DNA of 64,000 bases. Source: Bacillus sp. ISL-7 (lineage in GTDB: Bacteria > Bacillota > Bacilli > Bacillales_B > DSM-18226). A program made the translations under genes and the position numbers. Below are positions 43,328-52,291 of this stretch, one piece after another (positions within the stretch are counted from its first letter, which is position 1; each line of letters starts with the position of its first letter). Under the pieces are notes generated by a model. That model saw only the letters and a program-made list of their open reading frames with translations, searched no databases and was not told the DNA's origin. The stretch spans positions 50,856 to 114,855 of the forward strand of contig NZ_JAGGQW010000022.1 in assembly GCF_018613065.1 (NCBI RefSeq). The letters are read 5' to 3'.

Positions 43328-45370
43328 CTATATTTTTTCCACACTTACTCTCCCTGAGAAGAAGGTGGCACCGCCGCCCATATCGGCGATTCGGTCCGGG
43401 GTGAGGGAGTTTACTAGCTGTTTTGAGTCAACAGAATCCGCCCACAGTCCTTGCGTAACGACGACTCCAGGTAGAACATGATCTCCGACAGCCGCCTTTA
43501 GCCGGCATTCTCCTCGATCGTTCCAGACGCGGACCGTATCTCCATCTACAATCCCCGCCGTGAAAGCATCCTGATGATTCATATACACCTTTGGTTCTTT
43601 TTCCAAGCTGATGTGCTTTGGATTGTTGGAAAAGGTAGAGTTTAAGAAATTATGATTCGGGCCAGGAACAAACTGATACGGATGATCCCCGTCGTTTACT
43701 AATGGTACATAAGTTGGCAATGGGGGATAGCCTTCTTCTTGCATCTTCTGTGAAAATAATTCAATTTTTCCACTAGGGGTTGGCAAGTTCCCAGGAAAAA
43801 TCGGTTTCAATTTGGCTTTCATAAATTGATGCTCAACTAATGTTTCGTAGGTAATTTCCTCCAAATACGGATTGCGCGGATTATCAAGGGCTTGAGTAAT
43901 CATTTGTGCCTCTGTCTCTTGGAAAAGAGGTTCATTAAAGCCCATTCCGTTTGCGAGTAGCCTGAACACATCGACATTCGATTTTGACTCAGCAAATGGT
44001 GCAATAACTGGCTGCTGCAGTTGAATGTAATGATGCCAATACGATGTGTAGATGTCCGTGTTTTCAAAGGAGGATGTCGCTGGTAAAACGATATCCGCGT
44101 ATTTGGCTGTCTCTGTTAAAAATAAATCATGGACCACGGTAAATAAGTCTTCTCGCGCTAGCCCATTTCGGACTTTAGTAGACTCAGGTGCGACCACGGC
44201 AGGATTCGAACCGTACACATAAAGTGATTTCACAGGAGGGTCTAGTGTAAGTAATGCCTCACCGAGTAAATTCATGTTAATCACGCGCGTATGTTTATTT
44301 TTTAATAAATCCGGTCGTTGCAAGTGAGCTGTATTCGGAGCTAGATAGGCTGAATTTCCTTTGATCGCGCCGCCGCCTTTGACAAGCCACTGACCAGTGA
44401 GAGCAGGAAGGCATGCGACAGTCCGGACAAACATCCCGCCATTGTCGTGATGCTGTGGTCCATTACCGATGCGAATAAAGGATGGTGACGTCTTGCCATA
44501 TATCCGTGCCAGCTTATAAATATCTTCTACTGGTACACCGGTGATCGTAGAAACCGTGATCGGGTCGTACTGAACGACATGTTCGCGCAGCTCTTCGTGT
44601 CCGAGGGTATATTTTTGTAAAAATTCTTGGTTTACTAGGTTTTCAGCAAATAAGATGTGCATCATCCCTAAAGCGAGAGCACTGTCGGTTCCAGGCAATA
44701 TCGGAATAAACCAATCTGCTAATCTACCAGTTTGATTTTTGTGAACATCGATAACGATGATTTTGGCGCCATTTTGTTTGCGGGCTTTTTGAGCTAACGC
44801 GACTTGATGCATGTTGGTGCTCGCCGCATTAACGCCCCAAAAGATGAATAATTTGGAATGAAGCGTATCCTCAGGGTCGGTTCCGATACTGCCACCCATG
44901 GTATATTTATAGCCAACCGAACCAGCAGCGGAACAGATGGTTTGGTCTAAACGCGATGCACCGAGGCGATGGAAGAAACGGCGATCCATTCCCTCGGCAT
45001 TAAGCCTGCCCATGTTTCCGTAAAAACTGTAAGGAAGAATGCTTTCCGGTCCATCGGATTCGATCAACTCTTTCCAACGGGAAGTAATCGTCTGGATGGC
45101 TTCCTCCCAGCTGATTTGTTCAAATTTACCCTCGCCCTTTGGGCCTGTGCGCTTCAATGGGAATTTTAGACGGTTTTCATCATAAATCCGTTCCGTCATA
45201 TTCCGGACTTTGTTACAGATATGCCCTTTGGTGACCGGGTGCGCAGGATCGCCTTCCACTTTAATAACCTTCCCATCTTCCTTATGTAGAAGTAAACCGC
45301 ACTGATCCGGGCAATCCAGCGGACAAACCGCATGAAAGACACCATCGCGTTCATCTATAAAAGAAGCCAT
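43328..45370 (-). CDS. Molybdopterin oxidoreductase, YyaE/formate-dehydrogenase-alpha-like
   Basis: A 680-residue DMSO-reductase-superfamily enzyme. The N-terminal iron-sulfur motif is VCPLDCPDQCG with a fourth Cys in GHICNK (about residue 52). The Mo-bisMGD domains follow, with IRIGNGPQHHDNGG near residue 300, YVYGSNPAVVAPES near 383 and a C-terminal molydopterin-dinucleotide-binding domain (PHNHFLNS-type segment and HQDAFTAGIVDGDTVRV). It reduces or oxidises an unidentified substrate in the cytoplasm: no twin-arginine signal is present and there are no beta or gamma subunits nearby. AAAGGAG precedes the ATG. Closest in layout to B. subtilis YyaE; function of that protein is unknown. Confidence 0.82.
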   Translation of the reverse strand: MASFIDERDGVFHAVCPLDCPDQCGLLLHKEDGKVIKVEGDPAHPVTKGHICNKVRNMTERIYDENRLKFPLKRTGPKGEGKFEQISWEEAIQTITSRWKELIESDGPESILPYSFYGNMGRLNAEGMDRRFFHRLGASRLDQTICSAAGSVGYKYTMGGSIGTDPEDTLHSKLFIFWGVNAASTNMHQVALAQKARKQNGAKIIVIDVHKNQTGRLADWFIPILPGTDSALALGMMHILFAENLVNQEFLQKYTLGHEELREHVVQYDPITVSTITGVPVEDIYKLARIYGKTSPSFIRIGNGPQHHDNGGMFVRTVACLPALTGQWLVKGGGAIKGNSAYLAPNTAHLQRPDLLKNKHTRVINMNLLGEALLTLDPPVKSLYVYGSNPAVVAPESTKVRNGLAREDLFTVVHDLFLTETAKYADIVLPATSSFENTDIYTSYWHHYIQLQQPVIAPFAESKSNVDVFRLLANGMGFNEPLFQETEAQMITQALDNPRNPYLEEITYETLVEHQFMKAKLKPIFPGNLPTPSGKIELFSQKMQEEGYPPLPTYVPLVNDGDHPYQFVPGPNHNFLNSTFSNNPKHISLEKEPKVYMNHQDAFTAGIVDGDTVRVWNDRGECRLKAAVGDHVLPGVVVTQGLWADSVDSKQLVNSLTPDRIADMGGGATFFSGRVSVEKI

Positions 45371-45522
45371 AGCTTAGTCAATCTCCTTTCATGTTTAACT
45401 TGAATTTTTAAGATTGCTACTATCATAACATCAAATTCTTTGGTATGAACACATCTGACGAGCTATTTTTATTGGTGATTAAGACTTATATATAATGTAC
45501 CGGTTTTGAATAAATGGATAAT

Positions 45523-45562
45523 AAAAGGCGGTCACGTAGAAGTTCCATGTGACCGCCTTTTT
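45523..45562. terminator. Bidirectional terminator
   Basis: AAAAGGCGGTCAC and GTGACCGCCTTTTT form a 13-bp stem. Downstream of the leftward lipoprotein gene. Confidence 0.85.
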
Positions 45563-45589
45563 GGATATACGCGAACCCGAGAGGACAAT

Positions 45590-46039
45590 TTATTTTTGCC
45601 CAAGCTCTTTGATTTGATTAAGGATATTGGTTATATCTTGTACGCTTTGAAAAATTTCTGTGTTTTCAAGAACAGAAGGGTCGAGTAAGCCATTCTTCAT
45701 ATGTTTTAGATACACGTCAATTCCGGCTGCAAGTTTGTTGTTTTGGTCGACAATTTGCTGGTGTAAATCAACAGCTACGTTTGGGGCTTGAAGTTTATTG
45801 AATGCATTTATTTCTTTTTTCATATCTTGGAGCATGTTTTGGAAATCTGCTGCTGCTTGCTGATCTCCAACGGCAAGTTTAGCAACAGAGGGTGCTTCAT
45901 TTGCAAATGCCGTCGCCTTGTCTAAGTAATCCTTTGCATCATTTACATATGTGAGTGTATTTTTCGCATCATTTAGTAAGGAACAACCGCTCAGGAGCAA
46001 AGCAATGGCAGCGGATAAAACTAATAACTTCTTTTTCAT
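45590..46039 (-). CDS. Small lipoprotein, DUF6376-like
   Basis: A 149-residue lipoprotein. MKKKLLVLSAAIALLLSGC gives a clear lipobox with Cys at residue 19; the rest is helical (SLLNDAKNTLTYVNDAKDYLDKATAFANEAPS) with a second helical part ending EIFQSVQDITNILNQIKELGQK. Similar Bacillus lipoproteins of about 150 residues are annotated as DUF6376 without function. The start at 46039 has GGAGGT upstream; the frame is open to 46156 but the extra part lacks a signal. It stands alone between a terminator and a REP word. Confidence 0.7.
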   Translation of the reverse strand: MKKKLLVLSAAIALLLSGCSLLNDAKNTLTYVNDAKDYLDKATAFANEAPSVAKLAVGDQQAAADFQNMLQDMKKEINAFNKLQAPNVAVDLHQQIVDQNNKLAAGIDVYLKHMKNGLLDPSVLENTEIFQSVQDITNILNQIKELGQK

Positions 46040-46245
46040 GTAAAAACCTCCGTTTTTAATTTTTAAGGCAGCTTTTGAACGTTTAACTATCATTAAAATA
46101 GGGTTGAAAATTTGTTTCGTTTCTAAGGCATAAGCAGTTTCGTACGCTAATATCAATAAAAATAGCAGGATCTTCGTTTCGAAGTTCCGCTTATTTCTGA
46201 AGGGAGTACTTTTACCATTCTTTCTAAAAGTGCTCCATACTAAAC

Positions 46246-46258
46246 GGTGTCAGGCACC
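46246..46258. repeat. Single REP word
   Basis: GGTGTCAGGCACC, between the divergent lipoprotein and ferritin-like genes. Confidence 0.8.
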
Positions 46259-46363
46259 ACAGCTGATATTTTCATTTTACTTTTCCAAAAAAGAAATGAT
46301 AGTAAGCACCCAGTCATCTTCTCACACGTAGGATATCCATGAGAATAATCGGGAGGTTCTACA

Positions 46364-46804
46364 ATGTACCCATATACTAATTACTACGATGCCTTATATA
46401 GACAAAATAATAAGTTAATAAGAGAGCTAGAAAAGGCAATTAATGGTGAGTACAATGCCATAAATTGTTACGAAAAGTTAGCAAATTTGGCACCTAATGA
46501 GAAGGAGAAAAGTCGAATCCTTGAAATTCGTCAAGATGAATCAAAGCATTATCAACAATTTGATCAGATCTATACAAGGCTGACTGGCCGAAAGCCACAA
46601 CCGAAAATCAGCGAGGAATGTCCGGGGGTTTATTTAAATGGATTGGAATTTGCGTTACAAGATGAGCAAACAACGGTGGATTTTTACATGGAGGTAGCTG
46701 ATGGAACTTCGGACTCAACTATAAAAGAGGCATTTCAAAGAGCGGCAGCAGATGAGCAAAATCATGCCGTATGGTTTTTATATTATTTTACTAAAAATAA
46801 GTAA
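46364..46804 (+). CDS. Ferritin-like/rubrerythrin-type protein
   Basis: A 146-residue four-helix protein. Di-iron ligand pattern is present: Glu in INGEYNAINCYEKLA near residues 25-38, ExxxH in RQDESKHYQQF near 64-72, Glu in LQDEQTTVDFY near 104-114, and DEQNHAVWF near 131-139. Such small ferritin-like proteins in Bacillus are sometimes spore-associated (YhjR-like) and may bind iron or handle peroxide. GGGAGG lies 8 bases before the ATG. Monocistronic with its own terminator. Confidence 0.78.
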   Translation: MYPYTNYYDALYRQNNKLIRELEKAINGEYNAINCYEKLANLAPNEKEKSRILEIRQDESKHYQQFDQIYTRLTGRKPQPKISEECPGVYLNGLEFALQDEQTTVDFYMEVADGTSDSTIKEAFQRAAADEQNHAVWFLYYFTKNK

Positions 46805-46876
46805 CCACTTGCTTCATACCTTTGGTTGGATTTGATTGCTATTCCCATGCAGATAGTAGTTTAGTCTTCAAAAAGA

Positions 46877-46911
46877 AGACACCTTTGTCTCTAAGGCAAG
46901 GGTGTCTTTTC
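46877..46911. terminator. Terminator between convergent genes
   Basis: AAGACACCTTT and AAGGGTGTCTTTT form the stem. It follows the ferritin-like gene and overlaps the current end of the leftward 122-residue frame. Confidence 0.8.
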
Positions 46912-47278
46912 AATGATGCATTCTGTGAGGATTAATCTCCACCGCCGCCATCTCCACCCGAATCTCCGCCGCCGTCTCCTCTCCACCCGAATCGCCTCCG
47001 GAATCCTTGTCACCGTCGGAACCGAGGTCGTCATTAGTGCTGTCTGAATTACTTTTGTAATAATGTACATGATCATTGCTATAAGAACTTTTCCTTCCAT
47101 TTCCTAAACTAGGAAAGATAAAAAAAGCCGCGATTATTGCTAAGGTTCCAAAGAACTCCTGTACTCCAAAAATAAGGTAAATCCCATACACAAGAAGCAA
47201 TGCACCCACCAGCCATTGAATTACCCTCACCGCGAGACATCCCCCCATATAGAAAATAAGAATTATAAATCCATACAA
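46910..47278 (-). CDS. Small membrane protein with Gly/Asp tail, probably frameshifted near the 3' end
   Basis: A 122-residue product: an N-terminal hydrophobic region with two or three membrane segments (about residues 1-60, FIILIFYMGG, LLVYGIYLIF, IIAAFFIFPSLG) followed by a hydrophilic Ser/Asp/Gly tail. After residue 100 the frame reads EETAAEIRVEMAAVEIN. In the frame shifted by one base the same DNA reads GDGGGDSGGDGGGGD and stops at 46932, which is the expected style for such tails. A slip in the GC-rich repeat, real or from sequencing, is the simplest reason. No known family. GTG and ATG starts near 47235-47278 are uncertain. Confidence 0.5.
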   Translation of the reverse strand: MYGFIILIFYMGGCLAVRVIQWLVGALLLVYGIYLIFGVQEFFGTLAIIAAFFIFPSLGNGRKSSYSNDHVHYYKSNSDSTNDDLGSDGDKDSGGDSGGEETAAEIRVEMAAVEINPHRMHH

Positions 47279-47584
47279 AATAAATATTACAAACTAGGAC
47301 TTTTTATACATCTTTTTAGATAATGGTGTCAGGAGAATGGTGTCAGGCACCAATCGTGGACATTTGTCTTTTATGTATGGACAGTCATTAATACCCAAAA
47401 TTATATAGATGATGTGAAATTTGGGGAATCGTGCAGGATTTTTGGAGAGGGTGTCGAAAGGTAATAGTGGTTACTATTTGCTGTTCCTGTTTTATGGGGA
47501 ATGCTTACCTCGGATGACCTCATTTTTTTCTACCTCGATTCCCCACCTAAATTCTACCAATTTACTAAATAAGGAGTGATTGCA
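47279..47584. other. Upstream region of the RAYT gene
   Basis: Contains a REP composite (47325-47390) and a 10-bp inverted repeat TGGGGAATCG (47422-47431) / CGATTCCCCA (47536-47545). No gene seen. Confidence 0.6.
47325..47390. repeat. REP composite element next to RAYT
   Basis: A partial REP (GGTGTCAGG, 47325-47333) is followed by a full GGTGTCAGGCACC (47339-47351) and then the secondary words GTGGACATTTGTC and ATGGACAG. Confidence 0.85.
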
Positions 47585-48193
47585 ATGGTTCGCAGTGTCC
47601 GGCCTTGGTTTGAAGGCGCAAAGTATCATGTTACCACTAGAGGAATTAGGAAAAGTTCGCTATTTTTCGAAGATGAAGATTTTGAGAAGTACCTAGCTAT
47701 AGTTCAAGAAACAAGAGAACGTTACCCATTCATCCTTCACACCTACTGCTTGATGACAAATCATACCCACTTACAGCTCGAAACGCTAAAAACCCCTTTG
47801 AGTAATATCATGAAAAATCTCAACACCAAATTTGCAAAGTATTTTAATAGAAAGTACGATTTCTCCGGTCATGTATTCGATAAGCGCTATGGTGCCGAGC
47901 TACTCAATTCTCCCGAATATGAGATAGACGTGAGTAAATATATTCACTTAAATCCCCACTCAGCAGGTATGGTGGCAAAACCTGAGGATTACCCTTGGAG
48001 CAGCTGCCGAGCCTATGTCTTTGGAGAAAGTATTCCTCTGATTGCCCCAAAAACACTACTTTCATATTTTCCCGACCCATCATTACAACACTATGAAAAT
48101 TATATAAAGGCATTACCAACCGACAAGTTCTTTTGGGAAGATGGAAAAATTCACATGATTAAGATGGAGGAAAAGACATGTGGGCTAAAGTAA
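47585..48193 (+). CDS. REP-associated tyrosine transposase (RAYT, Y1_Tnp/IS200-like)
   Basis: A 202-residue protein of the TnpA-REP group. Residues 1-20 (SVRPWFEGAKYHVTTRGI) match the RAYT N-terminus, the HUH-type metal motif is MTNHTHLQLE near residues 54-63, and the family motif KYIHLNPHSAGMV near residues 118-130 carries the presumed catalytic Tyr. Such enzymes nick and move single-stranded REP hairpins. ATG 47585 has AAGGAG 8 bases upstream. No flanking IS ends are seen, as expected for a domesticated, single-copy RAYT. The last 16 bases overlap the start of comM, so it seems to share that operon. The REP words in this window are its likely substrates. Confidence 0.85.
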   Translation: MVRSVRPWFEGAKYHVTTRGIRKSSLFFEDEDFEKYLAIVQETRERYPFILHTYCLMTNHTHLQLETLKTPLSNIMKNLNTKFAKYFNRKYDFSGHVFDKRYGAELLNSPEYEIDVSKYIHLNPHSAGMVAKPEDYPWSSCRAYVFGESIPLIAPKTLLSYFPDPSLQHYENYIKALPTDKFFWEDGKIHMIKMEEKTCGLK

Positions 48194-49672
48194 CGAGTAT
48201 CGGCTTAAAAGGGATGGAAGGATATCGGGTGCATGTCGAGGTTGGCTCTTATGTAGGGAACGATTCGTTTAAAATTGTTGGATTGCCAGATGCGGCTGTA
48301 AAAGAATCAAAAGAGCGAATCATTGCTGCGCTTCGAACCTTAGGTTATCACTTGTCAGGTCAGAAAATTATTATTAATCTATCACCAGCGGATCAAAAAA
48401 AGTACGGTTCTATGTTTGATTTTCCGATGGCGATTGCTGTACTGCAAAGTTTGCATGAACTGGAGGTAATCGTCCCAGAGGATACTGGTTTTCTTGGATC
48501 ATTATCGTTGGATGGATCAATTCAGCCTGTCGAAGGAATGCTGCCTGCTGTTCTTGCGGCAAAGAAGCTGGGGATTCATAAGCTTTATATGCCTTTTGAT
48601 GAGGAATTGCCGGTATTAGATCTTAAGCCATTGGAAATCATCTATGTTTCTAGTTTACAGGATGCGATTGGACATCTTTCTGGGCAATGGATTCCTCCTT
48701 TTAATAAAAAGCAGGATGATGAACGGTTCACCAACACTGTTTATTTGGATATGCAGCAGATTATTGGTCATACAGGAGCGAAACATGCCTTAGAGGTAGC
48801 TGCCGCTGGAGAACACCATGTCTTACTGACGGGACCACCAGGTTGTGGAAAAAGTATGTTAGCTGAAAGTTTCCCGTCCATTTTACCAGCATTAACAAAA
48901 GAGTCGCTACTTGAGGTAATCAGCTTGTATCAATTGAGTCAAAATTCCTTTTCTCATTCCAGTATGCCTCCCTATCGAAATCCGCACCACTCAGCTTCAG
49001 GTGTTTCTATAATCGGGGGCGGACAATACCCAAAGCCAGGCGAAATATCGTTAGCACATCATGGTGTTTTGTTTCTCGATGAAATTGGCGAGTTTTCGAA
49101 AAAAACATTAGATATGCTGCGGCAGCCATTAGAAAATGGGTTGATCATGATTAGCCGCACCCATGCGACCATTACCTATCCGGCGTCGTTTATTTTGATA
49201 GCGGCAATGAATCCATGCCCATGTGGCTATGAAGGGTCAAATTCACATTATTGCACCTGTTCGAAGAAGCAGATACTCGCCTATCAAAATAGGCTTTCAG
49301 GTCCGCTCAGGGATCGGTTTGATATTAATCTCTCCTTAGGACCCATTAATTTTAATACAGCTGCGATTGAAACGGCAGGAGAGTCCTCAAAAATTGTCCG
49401 GGGGAGAGTGGAGGAAGCTAGGAACAGGCAATATGATCGTTATGGAATGGAGGTTTGCAATAGCAGAGTCCCTTACGAAAATGCTATTAAGGGCAAGCCC
49501 ATTGACAGACACACAGCAATCTACATTGCAACGACACGCAATAAAGAAGAGTTGGAGCAACCGCACACAAATCAAAATCATCCGTCTCGCCCGCACCATC
49601 TCTGACCTGCAAGCAAGCCCCGCCATAACAGATCAAAGTATTTGGGAAGCTGTTCAGTTAAATGAAGTGTGA
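48178..49672 (+). pseudogene. comM: ComM/YifB-family Mg-chelatase-like ATPase, frameshifted
   Basis: The first frame (48178 to 49605) encodes the YifB N-terminal Lon-like fold (VTSIGLKGMEGYRVHVEV), Walker A GPPGCGKS near residue 221, Walker B LFLDEIGEFS near 300, NPCPCGYEG near 345 and arginine finger SGPLRDRFDI near 376. After VPYEN (49480) it turns into nonsense. The other frame continues correctly with LLRASPLTDTQQ and the conserved ending IKIIRLARTISDLQASPAITDQSIWEAV to 49672. The shift maps to the AAAA run at 49478-49481: one A fewer would restore VPYEMLLRASP. It may be a real inactivation or an assembly error. ComM acts in branch migration during natural transformation in other bacteria. 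Confidence 0.85.
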
Positions 49673-49722
49673 ACGGAGTTCAGTTAGTGTCATTAGTTGA
49701 ATTCATCAGTTGGACATTAGTT

Positions 49723-49795
49723 GGTGTCAGGCACCATCCGTGGACAAAATGGCTAAAGTGTCCTTGTGGGGTGGACTGCGGACATCTGATGTTAT
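49723..49795. repeat. REP composite element
   Basis: GGTGTCAGGCACC (49723-49735) followed by CGTGGACAAAATGG, AGTGTCC and GGTGGACTGCGGACA, one of the most complete forms of the roughly 60-bp unit. Confidence 0.85.
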
Positions 49796-50352
49796 TTTTT
49801 CAGTCTCACCCTGATATTGTCCCAATGGGCCAGGAAAATGAAAACTAAGATACACAATACAATTGCACAACTTATCCAATCATGGTCGATGATTAATAGA
49901 AAAGGAGGAATGAATAGGAATGCACCTAATCCTGAAAAAGTGAAGCTCTTTGTAAAAGGATAGAGTACTAGAAATGCTAAGATAATAAGGGAAACAAGTA
50001 GCGGCTCAAACATAATTATTCCGCCAATAAAAGTTGAGATCCCTTTTCCTCCCTTTAAGTTCAGGGTAATTGGTTTCAGATGGCCTAAAATGGCCATGCC
50101 TAAACCAACAAGTTGAACGGGGTCAGAAAATCCAAAATAGCGAGCCAGCAGTATGACGAGGCCACCTTTTAGAGCATCCCCTAGAAATATTAATACGAAG
50201 GCCGTTTTTCCATGAAGGCGTCCTGCGTTCCTCGCCCCTACATTTCCACTTCCATGAAGGCGAATATCCTTACGGTAGAGAGCTTTTGTAACCAGAAATC
50301 CAAACATGATACTCCCAATCAAATAGGATAAGACTAGAAAAAAGTAAATCAT
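49792..50352 (-). CDS. plsY: Glycerol-3-phosphate acyltransferase PlsY
   Basis: A 186-residue membrane protein with about five segments. All three PlsY motifs are visible: GSGNVGARNAGR near residues 35-46 (usually GSGNxGATN), LGHLKPITLNLKGGKGIST near 90-108 and a C-terminal LAHWDNIRVR near 172-181. It transfers the acyl group from acyl-phosphate to glycerol 3-phosphate, the first step in phospholipid synthesis. The ATG has AGGAGGT upstream. The Arg in place of Thr in motif one is a mild deviation, so this may be the second PlsY copy of the genome. Confidence 0.85.
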   Translation of the reverse strand: MIYFFLVLSYLIGSIMFGFLVTKALYRKDIRLHGSGNVGARNAGRLHGKTAFVLIFLGDALKGGLVILLARYFGFSDPVQLVGLGMAILGHLKPITLNLKGGKGISTFIGGIIMFEPLLVSLIILAFLVLYPFTKSFTFSGLGAFLFIPPFLLIIDHDWISCAIVLCILVFIFLAHWDNIRVRLKK

Positions 50353-50379
50353 TTGACTTCACCTCCTAATAGAATAGTT

Positions 50380-50424
50380 GGGTGCCAGGCACCATGTGAA
50401 AAATTCACATGGTGCCTGACACCC
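50380..50424. repeat. REP doublet
   Basis: GGGTGCCAGGCACCATGTGAA and TTCACATGGTGCCTGACACCC pair around AAA. One base differs from the 37219 copy (GTGCC for GTGTC). Confidence 0.88.
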
Positions 50425-50657
50425 ATCAGCATACTCTTATATAAATAATAACAGGCTTAGGGCCATAACGGCCACACTGCCAATTAACCCGTAGATGGAT
50501 AACTTTCCTTCATCATTCCTCATGGCTGCAGACTATAATTCCTCCGGATAGATCATCAAACCTGCGATTTCCCCTTAATGATATGGATTCGTATTAAAGT
50601 AATGGGACGTAGCATCAACTACATCCCATTTTTCTATAGGTTTTGTCAAGGTATATT

Positions 50658-50670
50658 GGTGTCAGGCACC
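50658..50670. repeat. Single REP word at protease gene end
   Basis: GGTGTCAGGCACC, 3 bp downstream of the stop codon of the leftward protease. Confidence 0.8.
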
Positions 50671-50673
50671 ACA

Positions 50674-52068
50674 TTATTCCTCGTCTTTTTTCTGCTTTTT
50701 CTGTGCCTCTTGGAGGGCGAGGAGGATATCTTGAACGTCGATTTTTCCATCATTATTTAGGTCTGTTAGGGTATTTTCAGGTTCAGTTGGCGGTGGGGCT
50801 ACAGGCGTTGCGTTTGGAGCAGCCGGTGCCGCAGTAACTGCTTGCTGTTTCGGTCTAAAGGCAAACGTGAACAACAGAAGAATAATAATGAGCAATCCTG
50901 CAACACCATCAACGATGTAGAAGATAGTCGCATAATCGGACCAGAGCGTCTTGCTGCTGCCCATCTTTTTCTCGGAGTTCGCGATATATTGTTTGATTTC
51001 GGAATGATTCGGATAAATCCGTTGGACTGCCTCGAATTTTTCTAATGCATGCTTATAGTAGCCGCCCCAGTAAAGGTTAAGTCCTTCTTGATAAAGCTTA
51101 TCCGTATCACTCTTCGCATTTTTAGCACCCGCTTGGTTGACAAACTCTTTAACGGTATTAACAGGAACGGCAAAATTAAAGCCTTGGACTTCTTGGCCGT
51201 TGACTGTGTCGCCTCTAAAGGTGAGCAAGCCAATAATTTCGCCTTTTGCATTGATGACTGGTCCACCGCTATTCCCATGAGTAGCAGCCGCGTTAATTTG
51301 GATAACCGGGCTTCCTTGTTCAGTCTTTTTGGAGGTTGCAGAAATTTGGCCAGCATTCATGGAAGAAACTAACGACGAATCTGGCGATAATAAATCTGAA
51401 TCGGCCGCAGCGGGATAGCCGCTGACCCAAATATTATCTTGGTTCTGGATATTATCAGAGTCTCCAAGCGGTAGAGTCGGCAGGTTTTTTCCTTCAATTT
51501 TTAGAACGGCGACATCTTTTCCTTCATTAATAGGAGCACCATAGCTTTTAACCTCGCCATCAAGTACATCTCCACCTGGTAAAATTACTTTTAGAACCTT
51601 TTCGATACCAGTGTATTGTGTATACTGGACCATATACCTGTAGGCTGTTTCATAGTCTACCTTAAAATAGTCCGCGATAATCGTTACCAGTTGTTCAAAC
51701 GCAGCATTGGCAATATCCTCGTCTTCCTGTTGAGTCGCTTCAACGACGTGAGCATTGGTGACGATATAGCCGTTAGAGCTAATAATGGCCCCTGAACCTG
51801 AGCCTCCTACTACGGATTGATTATTTAGCTGTTCCAATATGGCGATGACTTCAGGATCATTGGGATTATTAAATTGCCACTGGACAACAGCATAATCAAT
51901 GATTCGAACGACTGCCGGCTTGGAGTATTCAGCGAGCTTTTGGGCTTGAGCGATTTTCCCAGCGGCTGGTTTGAGATTGATGAGGAAAATGGAAGCCACC
52001 ATTACTGCGATGAGTAGCAAGCTGATAGGGATGGTAAAAAGGGCCCTTTTTTTCAAAATATAATTCAC
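50674..52068 (-). CDS. Membrane-anchored trypsin-like serine protease with dockerin-like EF-hand tail
   Basis: A 464-residue protein. N-terminal signal anchor at about residues 11-31, then an S1C/HtrA-like protease domain (about 45-310) with triad His in TNAHVV (near 107), Asp in EGKDVAVLKIE (near 188) and Ser in THGNSGGPV (near 268). A TPR-like helical pair follows (YQEGLNLYWGGYYKHALEKFEAVQRIYP, about 330-357), a second membrane segment (about 388-408), a Pro/Ala-rich stretch and a final DLNNDGKIDVQDILLALQ calcium-loop motif. No PDZ domain is present. If both hydrophobic stretches cross the membrane the protease is outside and the EF-hand tail inside. Function unknown. Confidence 0.8.
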   Translation of the reverse strand: MNYILKKRALFTIPISLLLIAVMVASIFLINLKPAAGKIAQAQKLAEYSKPAVVRIIDYAVVQWQFNNPNDPEVIAILEQLNNQSVVGGSGSGAIISSNGYIVTNAHVVEATQQEDEDIANAAFEQLVTIIADYFKVDYETAYRYMVQYTQYTGIEKVLKVILPGGDVLDGEVKSYGAPINEGKDVAVLKIEGKNLPTLPLGDSDNIQNQDNIWVSGYPAAADSDLLSPDSSLVSSMNAGQISATSKKTEQGSPVIQINAAATHGNSGGPVINAKGEIIGLLTFRGDTVNGQEVQGFNFAVPVNTVKEFVNQAGAKNAKSDTDKLYQEGLNLYWGGYYKHALEKFEAVQRIYPNHSEIKQYIANSEKKMGSSKTLWSDYATIFYIVDGVAGLLIIILLLFTFAFRPKQQAVTAAPAAPNATPVAPPPTEPENTLTDLNNDGKIDVQDILLALQEAQKKQKKDEE

Positions 52069-52291
52069 TCCTAGGTTGGATATTTTAAAAATTTACTCTG
52101 CAATATATTCACCCTTGGGAAAAAAGTAATATTGTACATATAAATTTTAAGATAATTACAAGGCGTCATTGATAGTTGAGGAATTTTAATGACAGAACAG
52201 GGAGGATTGTTTTTTCATAAATGTATAATCTTTGGTATCATGTTTAGTGAATGTAAATGATATTGGACTGAAGATATAGTTGGAGGTCTCT

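Larger units (their letters stand above)
50353..50673. other. Intergenic region with REP doublet, hairpin and REP word
   Basis: Holds the doublet at 50380-50424, a hairpin AATGGGACGTAG/CTACATCCCATT (50601-50630) followed by TTTCT, and a REP word (50658-50670) 3 bp from the protease stop. No gene seen. Confidence 0.6.
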
